Shown here: piece by piece, positions 52,810 to 61,892 of the stretch
Layout: each line of letters opens with the position of its first letter
Numbering within the stretch: the stretch's first letter is position 1
Source of the DNA: Phyllobacterium zundukense
GTDB taxonomy: Bacteria > Pseudomonadota > Alphaproteobacteria > Rhizobiales > Rhizobiaceae
Assembly (NCBI RefSeq): GCF_002764115.1
Contig: NZ_CP017942.1
Location: forward strand, 195,001-259,000
Reading direction: 5' to 3'
Length of the DNA: 64,000 nucleotides
Made by a program: the position numbers and the translations under genes
The notes under the pieces: model-generated
Database searches by the model: none
Seen by the model: only the letters and a program-made list of their open reading frames with translations
What the model was told of the DNA's origin: nothing

Positions 52810-53714
52810 GGCAGCAAGTCCTTCAAATGATAGTGAAACTTGCCAAGCTTGCCGCCGTAATTGCCGGCGCTGATACGAAGCGCACCCTTCTTCGGGCCAA
52901 GATCAATGACAGCCTTCAACCCTGCCCGCATCGCTGCCGCAACGGCATCACTGGTCTCGCCATCGATGACGATTTCCAGAACCGCATTGACGTCAGGCGT
53001 CAAGGCACTGTTGACAACACCGCGCAGCGTCGGTGCGAAGGCATCATTGGTCGATGCCATCATGCCCTTGTACTTGCCGCCGACTTTCGAGCCGGAGCGG
53101 ACGATGCCACCCGGAAACGGCATAATCGCTCCCGGCACTTTCTCGATCGCAGCAACAGCACGTTCGGCAGCATGCAAGGCCTTGACGTTGTCGGCCGCGA
53201 GAAACAACAGATTGCCTCCACCCACGGCATTCTTGGTCAGTCCCGTCGTCGCTTCGCACAGGAATTCCCCATCCATGACCGGCACGCGCCAGTAGTGCCT
53301 GCCACCGAATTTCTTCGATATCTGCCAGCCATCGCCGAAATAACGCAGCGAATTACCGAGATCGAGCGGCGCCGAACCTTCAAGATCAGCAAAGCAGGCG
53401 CTGCCGGGCGATGTCAGGACGCATTGTCCTAGCCGGCTTTTCAATTGCTTCTGCAACTCGTCCGTGCCCATCGCAAAAATCATGACACGGCAGCCCGGGC
53501 GACCGTCCGGCGTCCTCGTCTCCGGCACGTCCATGTCGATCGCTGCCTCGCAACCGCAGCCGATGACCGACGTCGCATAACCGGTCATGGTGATGGCAGC
53601 CTGCCGGGCCCATTTCAGCGTCGGCGCAGTGATGATAATCGCCGTCGCCCGCATGCCGAAAGCCTCGGCAAAAGTGTCGTCGATCAATACGCCGTTGCGG
53701 GTCAGTTGTTGCAT
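52806..53714 (-). CDS. fhcD: Formylmethanofuran-H4MPT N-formyltransferase
   Basis: A 302-residue formyltransferase (Ftr/FhcD) that transfers the formyl group between H4MPT and the methanofuran analogue. The start LTRNGVLIDDTFAEAFGMRATAIIITA and PCPG-like middle blocks (GCRVMIFAMGTDELQKQL, GRHYWRVPVMDGEFLCE, GGNLLFLAADN) fit the family at normal length. It overlaps fhcA by 13 bases and fhcC by 4, so the complex subunits are translated together. Confidence 0.95.
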   Translation of the reverse strand: MQQLTRNGVLIDDTFAEAFGMRATAIIITAPTLKWARQAAITMTGYATSVIGCGCEAAIDMDVPETRTPDGRPGCRVMIFAMGTDELQKQLKSRLGQCVLTSPGSACFADLEGSAPLDLGNSLRYFGDGWQISKKFGGRHYWRVPVMDGEFLCEATTGLTKNAVGGGNLLFLAADNVKALHAAERAVAAIEKVPGAIMPFPGGIVRSGSKVGGKYKGMMASTNDAFAPTLRGVVNSALTPDVNAVLEIVIDGETSDAVAAAMRAGLKAVIDLGPKKGALRISAGNYGGKLGKFHYHLKDLLP

Positions 53715-55336
53715 GAGACCTCCGCAAATGGCGCATCTCTTTGGATCGCGGAATCAGGGAAGGTGAACCAATCGAGCGACAAGCCATAGCGCTCTTCGTG
53801 ATAATCCTTCATGCGCTTGACCATCGCCTTGTCCGGCGGCGGATTGAGCCGCAACGTCTTGCCCCAACGATAATGGGTAACCTTGCCGTTCTTGACCACG
53901 AGATCGCCATTCTTGAAAACCAGCGCCGCCTCCCGGAACATTTTGGCAATGTCCTTGCCCTTGCGATAAACCGCAACATCGGCGATGGCTCCAGCTCCCA
54001 GATGGCCGCGATCCTTGAGACCGAGTAATTTGGCCGGAGCCGCACGGGTCATGATGGCAATTTCTTCAAAGTTGTATTCACGCCGGACTGAGGCGAGCGT
54101 TGTCAACTCCAGTGCTGTTGCGTTCAACTCCGCGGATTTCGCATCACGAGCACTGCTGCTCATCAACAGTTCGAAGAGTTCCGGATAAGAAGTGAAAGGC
54201 GCGCCGTTCGGATGATCGGTTGTGAAGAATACCCGCCATGGATCGGTGATGAGCAGGAAAAGCTCAAGCCCCACTGCCCACTGCAAAGAGCCGTAATAAT
54301 CCTGCTTGTAGCGATAGGGAACGATGCCGCCCCCGCCATTGCCATCGCCGTCCATGATAACGGTTTTCTTCGGATTGGCGTTGCCGATGGCCGTAAACTG
54401 CCGCAGCACGTCGGAGGAAATCGTCACGGTCTGGCCGAACATCACCTGACCGATATCGATGGTGACATCGGGGTTCGCATTGACGAGTTCCGCCAGTCGC
54501 GCCGCCTCGGAGGAGAACTTGCGTTTGCCTTCCGTGCCGTAGCCATAGAACTGCAGATGCGCGAGATGCAGCGGCACGCCCTCGGTCGCTGCTATGGTGT
54601 CAGCGGCCGTATCGGCGCTGCCGGCAATGCCGAGATTGTTGGCGTGAACATGGAGCGGGTGCGGTATTCCGAGACGGCTCACCGAAGCCTGCAGCGACTT
54701 GACGATCTTGCGCGAACTGACGCCATATTCGGGCACGACATCGTCCAGAGAGAAGGAGCGGACATTCTCCTTGAAGGCCGCGGCCGCACCGGCATTGATG
54801 ACCTTGACCCCAAGAGCGCGGGTCGAACCGACGACCCAGGCGATGTAGTCATCAAGCATCGCCGAGGATTTACCATTGCGAAGCAGCGACAGGGTGAAAT
54901 CGTCATTGCCGAGAATTGCCAACGTCGCCTTGTCGATGATCGGAATATCGGCGAGTTCAAGATGCGTGTGCAGGGCCGTGTACGGCGCCATGGCGGGTTC
55001 GACCACCGTAGTGAAGCCCATTTGCGCATAGAGAGTGCCAGTCTGGAAGGTAGACCAGCCGGCATTGGAAAGCGGCGTATTGGCAGGTCGGGGCTGGTGG
55101 GCCGCATGATGTTCGGGCAGCAGCAGCCGGGCCGTGTTCACATTGCCGCCGCCAATATGCGAGTGGATATCGATGGCGCCGGCCATGACGATGCAGCCCG
55201 AGACATCATGCGTCTGCTCGGCCGCCTCGCCTTCCGGCGCATCGATCAGCACGCCATCCCTCATCCAGACGTCGCGCTGGCGGGTTCCGCCATTGACAGG
55301 ATCGACAACCTCTCCGCCGACAAGCCGGGTCAGCAT
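53702..55336 (-). CDS. fhcA: Formyltransferase/hydrolase complex subunit A (FwdA/FmdA-like)
   Basis: A 544-residue amidohydrolase-fold subunit that hydrolyses formyl-methylofuran to formate. Metal ligands match FwdA: His58 and His60 in AIDIHSHIGG, Lys178 in ALGVKVINAG (the carboxylated lysine in archaeal FwdA), histidines near 229-231 in HPLHVHANNLG, and Asp near 374 in FFTTDHPNGAPF. It overlaps fhcB by 7 bases upstream. The dinuclear metal site appears complete, which fits the hydrolytic direction used in formaldehyde-oxidising bacteria. Confidence 0.95.
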   Translation of the reverse strand: MLTRLVGGEVVDPVNGGTRQRDVWMRDGVLIDAPEGEAAEQTHDVSGCIVMAGAIDIHSHIGGGNVNTARLLLPEHHAAHQPRPANTPLSNAGWSTFQTGTLYAQMGFTTVVEPAMAPYTALHTHLELADIPIIDKATLAILGNDDFTLSLLRNGKSSAMLDDYIAWVVGSTRALGVKVINAGAAAAFKENVRSFSLDDVVPEYGVSSRKIVKSLQASVSRLGIPHPLHVHANNLGIAGSADTAADTIAATEGVPLHLAHLQFYGYGTEGKRKFSSEAARLAELVNANPDVTIDIGQVMFGQTVTISSDVLRQFTAIGNANPKKTVIMDGDGNGGGGIVPYRYKQDYYGSLQWAVGLELFLLITDPWRVFFTTDHPNGAPFTSYPELFELLMSSSARDAKSAELNATALELTTLASVRREYNFEEIAIMTRAAPAKLLGLKDRGHLGAGAIADVAVYRKGKDIAKMFREAALVFKNGDLVVKNGKVTHYRWGKTLRLNPPPDKAMVKRMKDYHEERYGLSLDWFTFPDSAIQRDAPFAEVSCNN

Positions 55337-56430
55337 GGCAGGGCCCTCCTGCCGGGCAAGGCTTCCGCCAATTGCTGCACGATGCTCGAGAGGCTTGGCA
55401 ATAGCGACGGCGCGGACGCCGCGACGGCCCTGAATGTGCCTACCCTGCTGGAATAGCTGACGCCGTCATGATCGACCCCGGCTTTTCCTACTGAAATGCT
55501 GACCGCTGCTCCAGCAGTTGGACCTTCATCTTTGCTCAGTGAAATCAAGGCAATCCTGCCCCCCCTGGGGGGAGTTTTGCCGCCCCTCGTCGACATCCAG
55601 ACGTGAAGATCCGCTTCCTTGTCGCGGATCATGCGTTGGATGTCCCATCGCACGGGGTCATAGCTTGGGAGGCTATTCGAGAAACCTGTCCGGGGTGGAA
55701 ATCCGGTCATCCACAGGGAGGTGAGAGCGGTGCCCCATGCATCGTCATCGGCGGGCAGAAACACGCTGCTCGCGCGTCCCTTCCTGTTCAGGTCGGCGAT
55801 CAGACCCTGCAGCATGACAAGGCTTGCCGCTTCGCCGGAAGCGCCGGAAAAGACGAAGACCGGAAACTGGCTTTTGGTCAGGGCTTTCCTGAGCCGGTCG
55901 ATATTGCTCAAGGAAGATGTAACCTGACGCTCCTGCAATTGGGCGCGAAGAACGGCGAGCGCTCCGCCGAGCGTCAGGCCCTCCGCTCCAAGAGAAACGG
56001 CCTTCAGTTTGCGCCCGAGCTTGCTGGCGTCAGCGGAATTTGTTGCAGAGTCATTGATGTGGAACCAGCTGCGCTGCTGGCGATCGCCGAGATCGGGCTG
56101 CGTGGATGCCCATGTCACCAGCATGTCATGATGCGACGCGGGAATGTCCCCGACGAGGACGATCAGGCTGGAGCGCCGCCGCGCTTCGCCCGGCGTCGTG
56201 AACATCCCGCCGTGGTCGGTGAACAGGGACACCTCATTGGCGAGAGTCTCGCCCAGCGCATGATCGTAAGCACCGCCTAACCTCTCAGCCAGCGCGATGG
56301 CACTGCGTGTGCCATGCACATCCGTATCGAGGGTAAAAACTGGACAGCGGCTTGATGCCAGAAGCTTCGCAGCATTCTGAATTGCATCCATCAAAGAGAC
56401 CGGCTGGCTGCCAACCCATGCAACCGACAT
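55330..56430 (-). CDS. fhcB: Formyltransferase/hydrolase complex subunit B (FwdB/FmdB-like)
   Basis: A 366-residue protein with FwdB-like blocks (TLDTDVHGTRSAIALAERLGGAYDHA, VLVGDIPASHHDMLVTWAS, LHVWMSTRGGKTPPRGGRIALIS). No CxxCxxxC cluster motif is visible, and the usual metal-binding cysteine of the tungsten/molybdenum subunit is not evident. This fits bacterial FhcB, a structural partner that has lost redox function. ATG at 56430 is used; TTG at 56439 is an alternative. It follows the pterin dehydratase gene by 83 bases on the same strand. Confidence 0.93.
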   Translation of the reverse strand: MSVAWVGSQPVSLMDAIQNAAKLLASSRCPVFTLDTDVHGTRSAIALAERLGGAYDHALGETLANEVSLFTDHGGMFTTPGEARRRSSLIVLVGDIPASHHDMLVTWASTQPDLGDRQQRSWFHINDSATNSADASKLGRKLKAVSLGAEGLTLGGALAVLRAQLQERQVTSSLSNIDRLRKALTKSQFPVFVFSGASGEAASLVMLQGLIADLNRKGRASSVFLPADDDAWGTALTSLWMTGFPPRTGFSNSLPSYDPVRWDIQRMIRDKEADLHVWMSTRGGKTPPRGGRIALISLSKDEGPTAGAAVSISVGKAGVDHDGVSYSSRVGTFRAVAASAPSLLPSLSSIVQQLAEALPGRRALPC

Positions 56431-56513
56431 ATTCCGCAACTTTCTGGTGCCAACCTGAGCTTAACTAATTTTTCTCGAATGTGAACCCTGCGGCCCAGCA
56501 AAAAATCATGCGA

Positions 56514-56912
56514 TCAATCGTCGTACTTAACATAGGCGAAGCGCTGGTCGGTTTGCGGCGTTCCTTCCAGCGATCCCGCCTCTTTGCCGGGCTGCCACTG
56601 AACTACACTTTCGATCTTCCTGGCGAGTTCGAAATCCTTGTCGGTGATGCCCTTTGCCGCATGGTTCTGCAACAGAACCTCCACCCAGGCATAGGAGGCC
56701 TTGAGATCCGGGTGATGCCAGGCGGCTTCCGCCAGATGCCCGACCGTGTTGATGACCATCAGTGTCGATTTCCACCCATGTGTCTTGTATTTGCGCCGAA
56801 TCCAGCCGTTCTCATAGCGCCAATGCGGCAAATCGCTTTGCAGCTTTGCGACAATTTCGCTTTCCGAATAGACTTTTTCCTTGGGTTTGGCCGCCTTTGT
56901 TTCATCGGTCAT
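56514..56912 (-). CDS. Pterin-4a-carbinolamine dehydratase-like protein (PhhB/DcoH fold)
   Basis: A 132-residue protein of the PhhB/DcoH family. The pocket appears as HWRYENGWIRRKYKTHGWKSTLMVINTVGHLAEAAWHHPDLKASYAWVEVLLQNHAAKGITDKDFELA, with the EAxxHHPD catalytic histidines (AWHHPD). ATG at 56912 is preferred, as AGGGAG stands 8 bases upstream. In methylotrophs a DcoH-like gene accompanies the fhc genes and is linked to H4MPT metabolism rather than to phenylalanine hydroxylase. No pah gene is adjacent here, which supports that. Confidence 0.9.
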   Translation of the reverse strand: MTDETKAAKPKEKVYSESEIVAKLQSDLPHWRYENGWIRRKYKTHGWKSTLMVINTVGHLAEAAWHHPDLKASYAWVEVLLQNHAAKGITDKDFELARKIESVVQWQPGKEAGSLEGTPQTDQRFAYVKYDD

Positions 56913-57014
56913 TCGCATTACTCCCTATTCTTTGCGCATCATGCTTGCGCCTCGTTTGAAAGACGATATCATAGTGCAGGGCCCGATTTTTGAGATTGTG
57001 TAAAGATTAAACAA

Positions 57015-57980
57015 ATGTCGGAATCCGTCACGATCAAAGTGCCCGCTCGCCTGCACCTCGGCTTTCTCGATATACCGCGCTCAGGTCAAGACCGGTTTGG
57101 AAGCGTTGGCTTGCCGATTCAGGATATTGCGACAGTCCTGACAATTTCCCGTGCGACAGACACACACATTCATGGCGAGGAACAGGCCCGTATCGCGCAG
57201 CACATCGCGACGCTTTGCCCTCATCTTGGCATCAAGGCACAGCACCGGGTCACCGTGCAGCGGGCCATCCCGCGCCATATCGGCCTCGGTTCCGGAACGC
57301 AGATAGCCCTTGCGGTAGCCGCCGGGCTGCGGACGCTGCATGCGCTACCACTCGACACCGCCAATGATGCGGTCCTGCTCGGACGTGGCTCGCGATCGGG
57401 GATCGGCATAGCTGCATTCGAAGACGGCGGCGTGATCGTCGACGCGGGCAAAGGGTTCGGTCAACAGGCGCCGACAGTCATTTCGCGCATTCCGTTTCCA
57501 GAAGCCTGGCGCATCATCCTTGTCCTCGATACCTCGACGCAGGGCATTCATGGCGAAGCCGAGCTCGAAGCCTTCCGCACATTGCCGCCGTTCCCGGCAG
57601 CGACTTCGGCGCTGATCTGCCGTCATGTGCTGATGAGCGTCATGCCCGCTCTCGTCGAACAGGACCTCGCCTCGTTCGGCAGCGCGGTGGAGGCCGTCCA
57701 GACCGAAATCGGCACTTACTTTTCACCGGCACAGGGCGGCGTTTTCACCAGCAGGCAGGTCGAGACCACATTGCACCGCCTTGCAAAGGCTGGTGCTGTC
57801 GGGATCGGCCAGAGTTCATGGGGGCCGACGGGCTTTGCCTTTGCCGCCTCACAGGCCGATGCGGAACGCATCGTCGGCGAGATCGGTGGACATACTCCCG
57901 GCACTACCATCCAGATTGTTGCGGGCAGAAATGCGGGCGCGGATATCACGCATACCGCCTTGAACCTCGCCAGAGCTTGA
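57015..57980 (+). CDS. mptG: Beta-ribofuranosylaminobenzene 5'-phosphate synthase
   Basis: A 321-residue GHMP-kinase-fold protein acting in the first committed step of H4MPT biosynthesis, joining 4-hydroxybenzoate or 4-aminobenzoate to PRPP with loss of CO2. The family markers are VKVPARLHLGFLDIPRSG, the glycine loop PRHIGLGSGTQIALAVAAG, and GRGSRSGIGIAAFEDGGVIVDAG. It diverges from the pterin dehydratase gene by 102 bases and leads the operon that continues into mtdB. It shows the organism makes its own H4MPT-type cofactor. Confidence 0.93.
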   Translation: MSESVTIKVPARLHLGFLDIPRSGQDRFGSVGLPIQDIATVLTISRATDTHIHGEEQARIAQHIATLCPHLGIKAQHRVTVQRAIPRHIGLGSGTQIALAVAAGLRTLHALPLDTANDAVLLGRGSRSGIGIAAFEDGGVIVDAGKGFGQQAPTVISRIPFPEAWRIILVLDTSTQGIHGEAELEAFRTLPPFPAATSALICRHVLMSVMPALVEQDLASFGSAVEAVQTEIGTYFSPAQGGVFTSRQVETTLHRLAKAGAVGIGQSSWGPTGFAFAASQADAERIVGEIGGHTPGTTIQIVAGRNAGADITHTALNLARA

Positions 57981-58015
57981 ACCATGGGCACTATGGTCAA
58001 AGAGGAGCGGAAAAC

Positions 58016-58912
58016 ATGAGCCGCAAAACGATCCTTCATATGCTGACACCCCTTCGGCACATGAGTCCGTTCGACGTCAACATGGCGCTCGATGCGGGCT
58101 ATGATGCGGTGATCCCCTATACGGATGTCGAACTTTCCGATGTCGGCAACCTCGTTCAGGATGCCATCTTTTCGCGCCCGCCGGATGCAGGTGTCGCGAC
58201 CGGCATTTTCCTTGCCGGCAAGGATGCCCCGCTGGCGCTCGACATGCTCGACGCGGCAAGGAAATCCATGGTGCCGCCCTTCGAAGTCTCGGTGTTTGCC
58301 GATCCGGCCGGATCGTTCACAACCGCAGCGGCCATGGTTGCCAAGGTCGAGAAAGCGCTGATCAAACACCACGACCGCGAACTCAACGGAACCTCGGTAG
58401 CGGTCTTTGGCGCAACCGGCGTGGTCGGGTACTGTACGGCGGTTATTGCGGCTGGCGAAGGTGCAATGGTGACAATCGTTGGCCACGACGGCATTGAACG
58501 CGTGCAGGAGATTGCAGCCTCGATCAAGCAGCGGTTCAATGTGACAGTCGAAGCGGCTGATGGATCCACGGAAGCCAAAAAGGCTACCATCGTCGAGGGC
58601 ACGGAGGTTGTTCTTGCGGCAGCAAAGGCAGGCGTGCAGGTGATCTCGAAAGCGCAGCTCGGTTCGGCAGGCGGGCTGCTGGTTGTCGCAGATGTGAATG
58701 CAGTTCCCCCGGCAGGTATCGAAGGGCTGAAAGTCAATGCCAATGGTGAGAAACTCGATGCGACACAGGCTGTCGGCATTGGTCCGCTCTCCATTGGCAA
58801 CGTCAAATACAAGACGCAGGCTGGTTTGTTCGAACGGATGATCAAGGCCGAAAAGCCGGTCATCCTAGATTTCCGGGATGCATTCACCCTTGCTCGCGAC
58901 CTTGCCAAATAA
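58016..58912 (+). CDS. mtdB: NAD(P)-dependent methylene-H4MPT dehydrogenase
   Basis: A 298-residue dehydrogenase of the MtdA/MtdB family that oxidises methylene-H4MPT to methenyl-H4MPT. The start (RKTILHMLTPLRHMSPFDVNMA), substrate lysine region and Rossmann loop VAVFGATGVVGYCTAVIAAGEGA are clear; the linked H4MPT genes argue for MtdB over MtdA. AGAGGAG stands 8 bases before the ATG at 58016. It is 35 bases after mptG and overlaps the next gene by 35 bases. Confidence 0.93.
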   Translation: MSRKTILHMLTPLRHMSPFDVNMALDAGYDAVIPYTDVELSDVGNLVQDAIFSRPPDAGVATGIFLAGKDAPLALDMLDAARKSMVPPFEVSVFADPAGSFTTAAAMVAKVEKALIKHHDRELNGTSVAVFGATGVVGYCTAVIAAGEGAMVTIVGHDGIERVQEIAASIKQRFNVTVEAADGSTEAKKATIVEGTEVVLAAAKAGVQVISKAQLGSAGGLLVVADVNAVPPAGIEGLKVNANGEKLDATQAVGIGPLSIGNVKYKTQAGLFERMIKAEKPVILDFRDAFTLARDLAK

Positions 58913-60017
58913 CGCCGCGATCCTGATCGCCGCAATCTCGGGCCGCTCGCTTGCCGCAGCAGCGAGGCGGGGGGGATTCCGGCCGCTTGTCGCCGACCTT
59001 TTCAACGATGCGGACACGCTCGCACTGGCGGATCGTGCGGTGAAGCTGTCGGGCAGCCTGCAGGCCGGAATCGATGAAGACCGGATCGTCGAGACGCTGA
59101 GCGAACTCGCGGGTGGTGATGAGCCTGTTGCCGTCGTCTTCGGCTCCGGTTTCGAACGAAAACCGGAAATGATCGACGCGATTTCGAAAGAATTCTCTGT
59201 GTCCGGAAACAGCGCGAAAACGATCCGGCTGGTCAAGGATCCGGTCAGTCTTTCCCGCCTCTGTTCCGAGCTGAAAATTCCGCATCCTGACATTCGTTTT
59301 GATATCCCCGAAAACCCGCAGGAATGGCTGACGAAACTGACAGGCGGGGCGGGTGGTTCGCATGTGAAGCCGGCGAATGGCGATGCTTCCGGGCCCGAAC
59401 GTTACTTTCAGCGTTTCATTTCCGGGAAAAATCTTTCAGCGCTTTTTCTCGCCGACAGGCACAAAGCCCATATTGTCGGCTTCAGCCGCCAATGGTCTTC
59501 GCGCTCAAAAAACACGCCGTTCCGCTATGGCGGCGCCGTCCGGCTTCAACGCTACGACGGGCAAAAGGCTGCGTGGATCGAGGACCGGCTGACAGCATTG
59601 ACCAGGCGTACGGGCCTCGCCGGGCTGTGCAGTGCCGACTTCATCGAGGACGATTGCGGCCTCCATCTCATCGAGATCAATCCGCGTCCGGGCGCAACGC
59701 TCGACATTTTCGACAGCGAGGAAACGCCGCTGATTCGGGAGCATTTGCGCGCAGCCATGGGGTGCAATTTATCGATACCAGCCTATCGAGGCTCGGCTGC
59801 ATCGGCGATTGCCTATACCGCGAAAGCCATCAGCGCCTTTCCGCAAGTTGCGTGGCCCGCAATGACTGCAGACCACCAGCTGTCGGGCACCGCACTTCGA
59901 GCGGGCGATCCCGTCTGCACGGTTTTCGCAACAGCAAATTCGGCTGCTGCCGCGATGAAGGCCGTCAAGAGCCGCGTCAAGGAACTCGCAGTCCATTGGA
60001 GGGAGGATTTCCGATGA
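58878..60017 (+). CDS. ATP-grasp protein of the H4MPT cluster (Orf5 type)
   Basis: A 379-residue ATP-grasp enzyme. The ATP/metal site is visible in LHLIEINPRPGATLDIFD. The N-terminal half is a Rossmann-like preATP-grasp region (AILIAAISGRSLAAAARRGGFRPLVADLF). Its position between mtdB and mch matches the conserved methylotroph gene known as orf5, needed for H4MPT-linked growth but without an assigned reaction. The start is uncertain: ATG at 58878 overlaps mtdB by 35 bases; TTG at 58902 is possible. Ligation of an amino acid to a cofactor is inferred. Confidence 0.88.
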   Translation: MHSPLLATLPNNAAILIAAISGRSLAAAARRGGFRPLVADLFNDADTLALADRAVKLSGSLQAGIDEDRIVETLSELAGGDEPVAVVFGSGFERKPEMIDAISKEFSVSGNSAKTIRLVKDPVSLSRLCSELKIPHPDIRFDIPENPQEWLTKLTGGAGGSHVKPANGDASGPERYFQRFISGKNLSALFLADRHKAHIVGFSRQWSSRSKNTPFRYGGAVRLQRYDGQKAAWIEDRLTALTRRTGLAGLCSADFIEDDCGLHLIEINPRPGATLDIFDSEETPLIREHLRAAMGCNLSIPAYRGSAASAIAYTAKAISAFPQVAWPAMTADHQLSGTALRAGDPVCTVFATANSAAAAMKAVKSRVKELAVHWREDFR

Positions 60018-60967
60018 GGGACGGTAAGGCCTATCTGAACAGAAGTGCGCAACGCATTGCCGATGCGATGATCGAGGATGCGGACCGGCTTGGTGTTGGT
60101 CACAGCCGCGGCAGCCTTGGCGAACATCTGATAGACGCCGGTGCAAGCAGTCCGGGCGGTATCGAGGCTGGCCTGCGGATCGTTGAAATCTGCATGGGCG
60201 GATTGGGCACGGTGTCGGCAGCGTTTGGTGCGGGCAAATGGCCGTATTCCGTCGATGTTCGCTCTTCGCAACCGGTGCTTGCCTGCCTTGGCAGCCAGTA
60301 TGCCGGGTGGAATCTTTCGCACGAGAAGTATTTTGCCATGGGATCCGGTCCGGTACGGGCACTTGCACGCGTCGAACCGCTTTTCGAGAAAATCACCTAT
60401 CGCGAACCGGATGCGGAATCGTCAGTCGTCGTGCTCGAAACCGCAGCGCCTCCGCCCGCGGCAATTGTCGAGAAAGTATCGAAAACGACGGGTCTCGATC
60501 CGGAAAAACTGACTTTCATCTATGCGCCGACACAAAGCCTGACAGGTTCCATGCAGATCGTCGGCCGGGTGCTCGAGGTGGCATTGCATAAGGCACACGA
60601 CCTCAACTTTCCACTCGAGGCTATCGTTGATGGCGCCGGGCGGGCGCCTATCCCTGCCCCGCATCCGGATTTCCTGCAGGCCATGGGCCGGACGAATGAC
60701 GCGATCATCTATGGTGGTATCGTCCAACTCTATGTGCGCGGCAGCTCTGCAGCCGCACGCGATCTGGCAGAACAGCTTCCGAGCCGGACATCCCGAGACC
60801 ACGGGCAGCCGTTCGCTGATATCTTCAAGAAGTTCAAAGGCGATTTCTACGCCATCGACCCGCATTTGTTCAGCCCTGCGGAGGTGATTGTCACCGCCAT
60901 CGAAACGGGTGATACCTTCCGCAGTGGCAATTCTGATACTGCAATGCTGGAACGATCCCTGGGGTGA
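60014..60967 (+). CDS. mch: Methenyl-H4MPT cyclohydrolase
   Basis: A 317-residue cyclohydrolase that converts methenyl-H4MPT to formyl-H4MPT. Family signatures include GASSPGGIEAGLRIVEICMGGLG, SVDVRSSQPVLACLGSQYAGWNL, YFAMGSGPVRALAR, and APTQSLTGSMQIVGRVLEVALHK. GGAGG lies 7 bases before the ATG at 60014, which overlaps the upstream stop codon as ATGA. The frame is open a long way upstream but only as a shadow of the preceding gene. Confidence 0.95.
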   Translation: MRDGKAYLNRSAQRIADAMIEDADRLGVGHSRGSLGEHLIDAGASSPGGIEAGLRIVEICMGGLGTVSAAFGAGKWPYSVDVRSSQPVLACLGSQYAGWNLSHEKYFAMGSGPVRALARVEPLFEKITYREPDAESSVVVLETAAPPPAAIVEKVSKTTGLDPEKLTFIYAPTQSLTGSMQIVGRVLEVALHKAHDLNFPLEAIVDGAGRAPIPAPHPDFLQAMGRTNDAIIYGGIVQLYVRGSSAAARDLAEQLPSRTSRDHGQPFADIFKKFKGDFYAIDPHLFSPAEVIVTAIETGDTFRSGNSDTAMLERSLG

Positions 60968-60977
60968 CGACACAAAA

Positions 60978-61892
60978 ATGCCAGACACGATACTGATCCT
61001 ATCCGACCGGCCTGATCGTCAGGTGAGGCAGCTTCAATCCTCGTTCAAGACGCTCGGATTTGACGTCCTGGCACTCGCTTTAGCGGATATCGGTTTCGAC
61101 AGCCGATATCCATCGGGTATCGCAATTCCAGGGATGAATGGCGGCCTGCCTGCGGCAGTGATTGTTCGATCCATTTCATCGGGAACATTCGAGGCGATTA
61201 CCCGCCGTCTCGGCATATTGCATGCCTTTGCCCATTTAGACGTTCCGGTCTGGAACTCGGCAAAGGCCATCGAGCGCTGCGTCGACAAATCAACCACTAC
61301 ATTCTTTCTGGCGCAGGCGGGCTTGCCCACGCCGGAGACCTTCGCCGTCGAGAGTCTCGCAAATGCGAAGGCTGTGGCGGAGCGTGAACTCGGTCACGGT
61401 CCGCTTGTGTTGAAACCGCTGTTCGGTTCGCAGGGAAAGGGTATCCGGCTTATCCGCCGTATCGAAGACCTGCCCGCACCGGAAGAGATCGATGATGTCT
61501 ATTATCTCCAGCGTTTCGTGGCGCATTCCGGACCGCCCTTCTGCGATTACCGGGTCTTCACCTGCGCCGGAGAAGTGCTGGGCATGATCACGCGTCGCGC
61601 CGAGGGATGGATCACCAATATCGCCAAGGGAGCAAAGGCGGAACCTGTTGAGGGCCCGCTGCGTGCCAAGCTGGAAAGCCTCGCCCTGGCTGCTTCCGCA
61701 GCAATCGGCACCGATTTCGCCGGTATCGATATTGTCCCGGCTGTGGATGGACGGCTTCTGGTTCTCGAGGTCAACAGCATGCCGGCCTGGACCGGGCTGC
61801 AATCGGTCGTTCCTGTAAAGATTGCTGATTGCATCGCCAATGCCCTCGCCGCCCGGATCGTGCCTCAACTGGATGAGAGACCGGCGGCGTGA
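60978..61892 (+). CDS. RimK-like ATP-grasp ligase of the H4MPT cluster (Orf7 type)
   Basis: A 304-residue ATP-grasp protein resembling RimK-type glutamate ligases. The ATP loop VLKPLFGSQGKGIRLIRR and the metal/phosphate site RLLVLEVNSMPAWTGLQ are intact, and YYLQRFV and FCDYRVFTCAGEV fit the fold. It corresponds in position to orf7 of methylotroph clusters. Adding glutamate residues to the methylofuran or H4MPT side chain is a reasonable inference. ATG at 60978 has a weak GGGGTGA site, and the stop overlaps the next start (GTGA). Confidence 0.88.
   Translation: MPDTILILSDRPDRQVRQLQSSFKTLGFDVLALALADIGFDSRYPSGIAIPGMNGGLPAAVIVRSISSGTFEAITRRLGILHAFAHLDVPVWNSAKAIERCVDKSTTTFFLAQAGLPTPETFAVESLANAKAVAERELGHGPLVLKPLFGSQGKGIRLIRRIEDLPAPEEIDDVYYLQRFVAHSGPPFCDYRVFTCAGEVLGMITRRAEGWITNIAKGAKAEPVEGPLRAKLESLALAASAAIGTDFAGIDIVPAVDGRLLVLEVNSMPAWTGLQSVVPVKIADCIANALAARIVPQLDERPAA

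Noticed and set aside
54212..55456. Plus-strand frame of about 410 codons opposite fhcA
   Set aside because: It is antisense to fhcA, whose metal-site motifs are intact, and it has no family features.
59324..60013. Upstream extension of the mch frame by about 230 codons
   Set aside because: It overlaps orf5 completely; the family start and ribosome site place the mch start at 60014.
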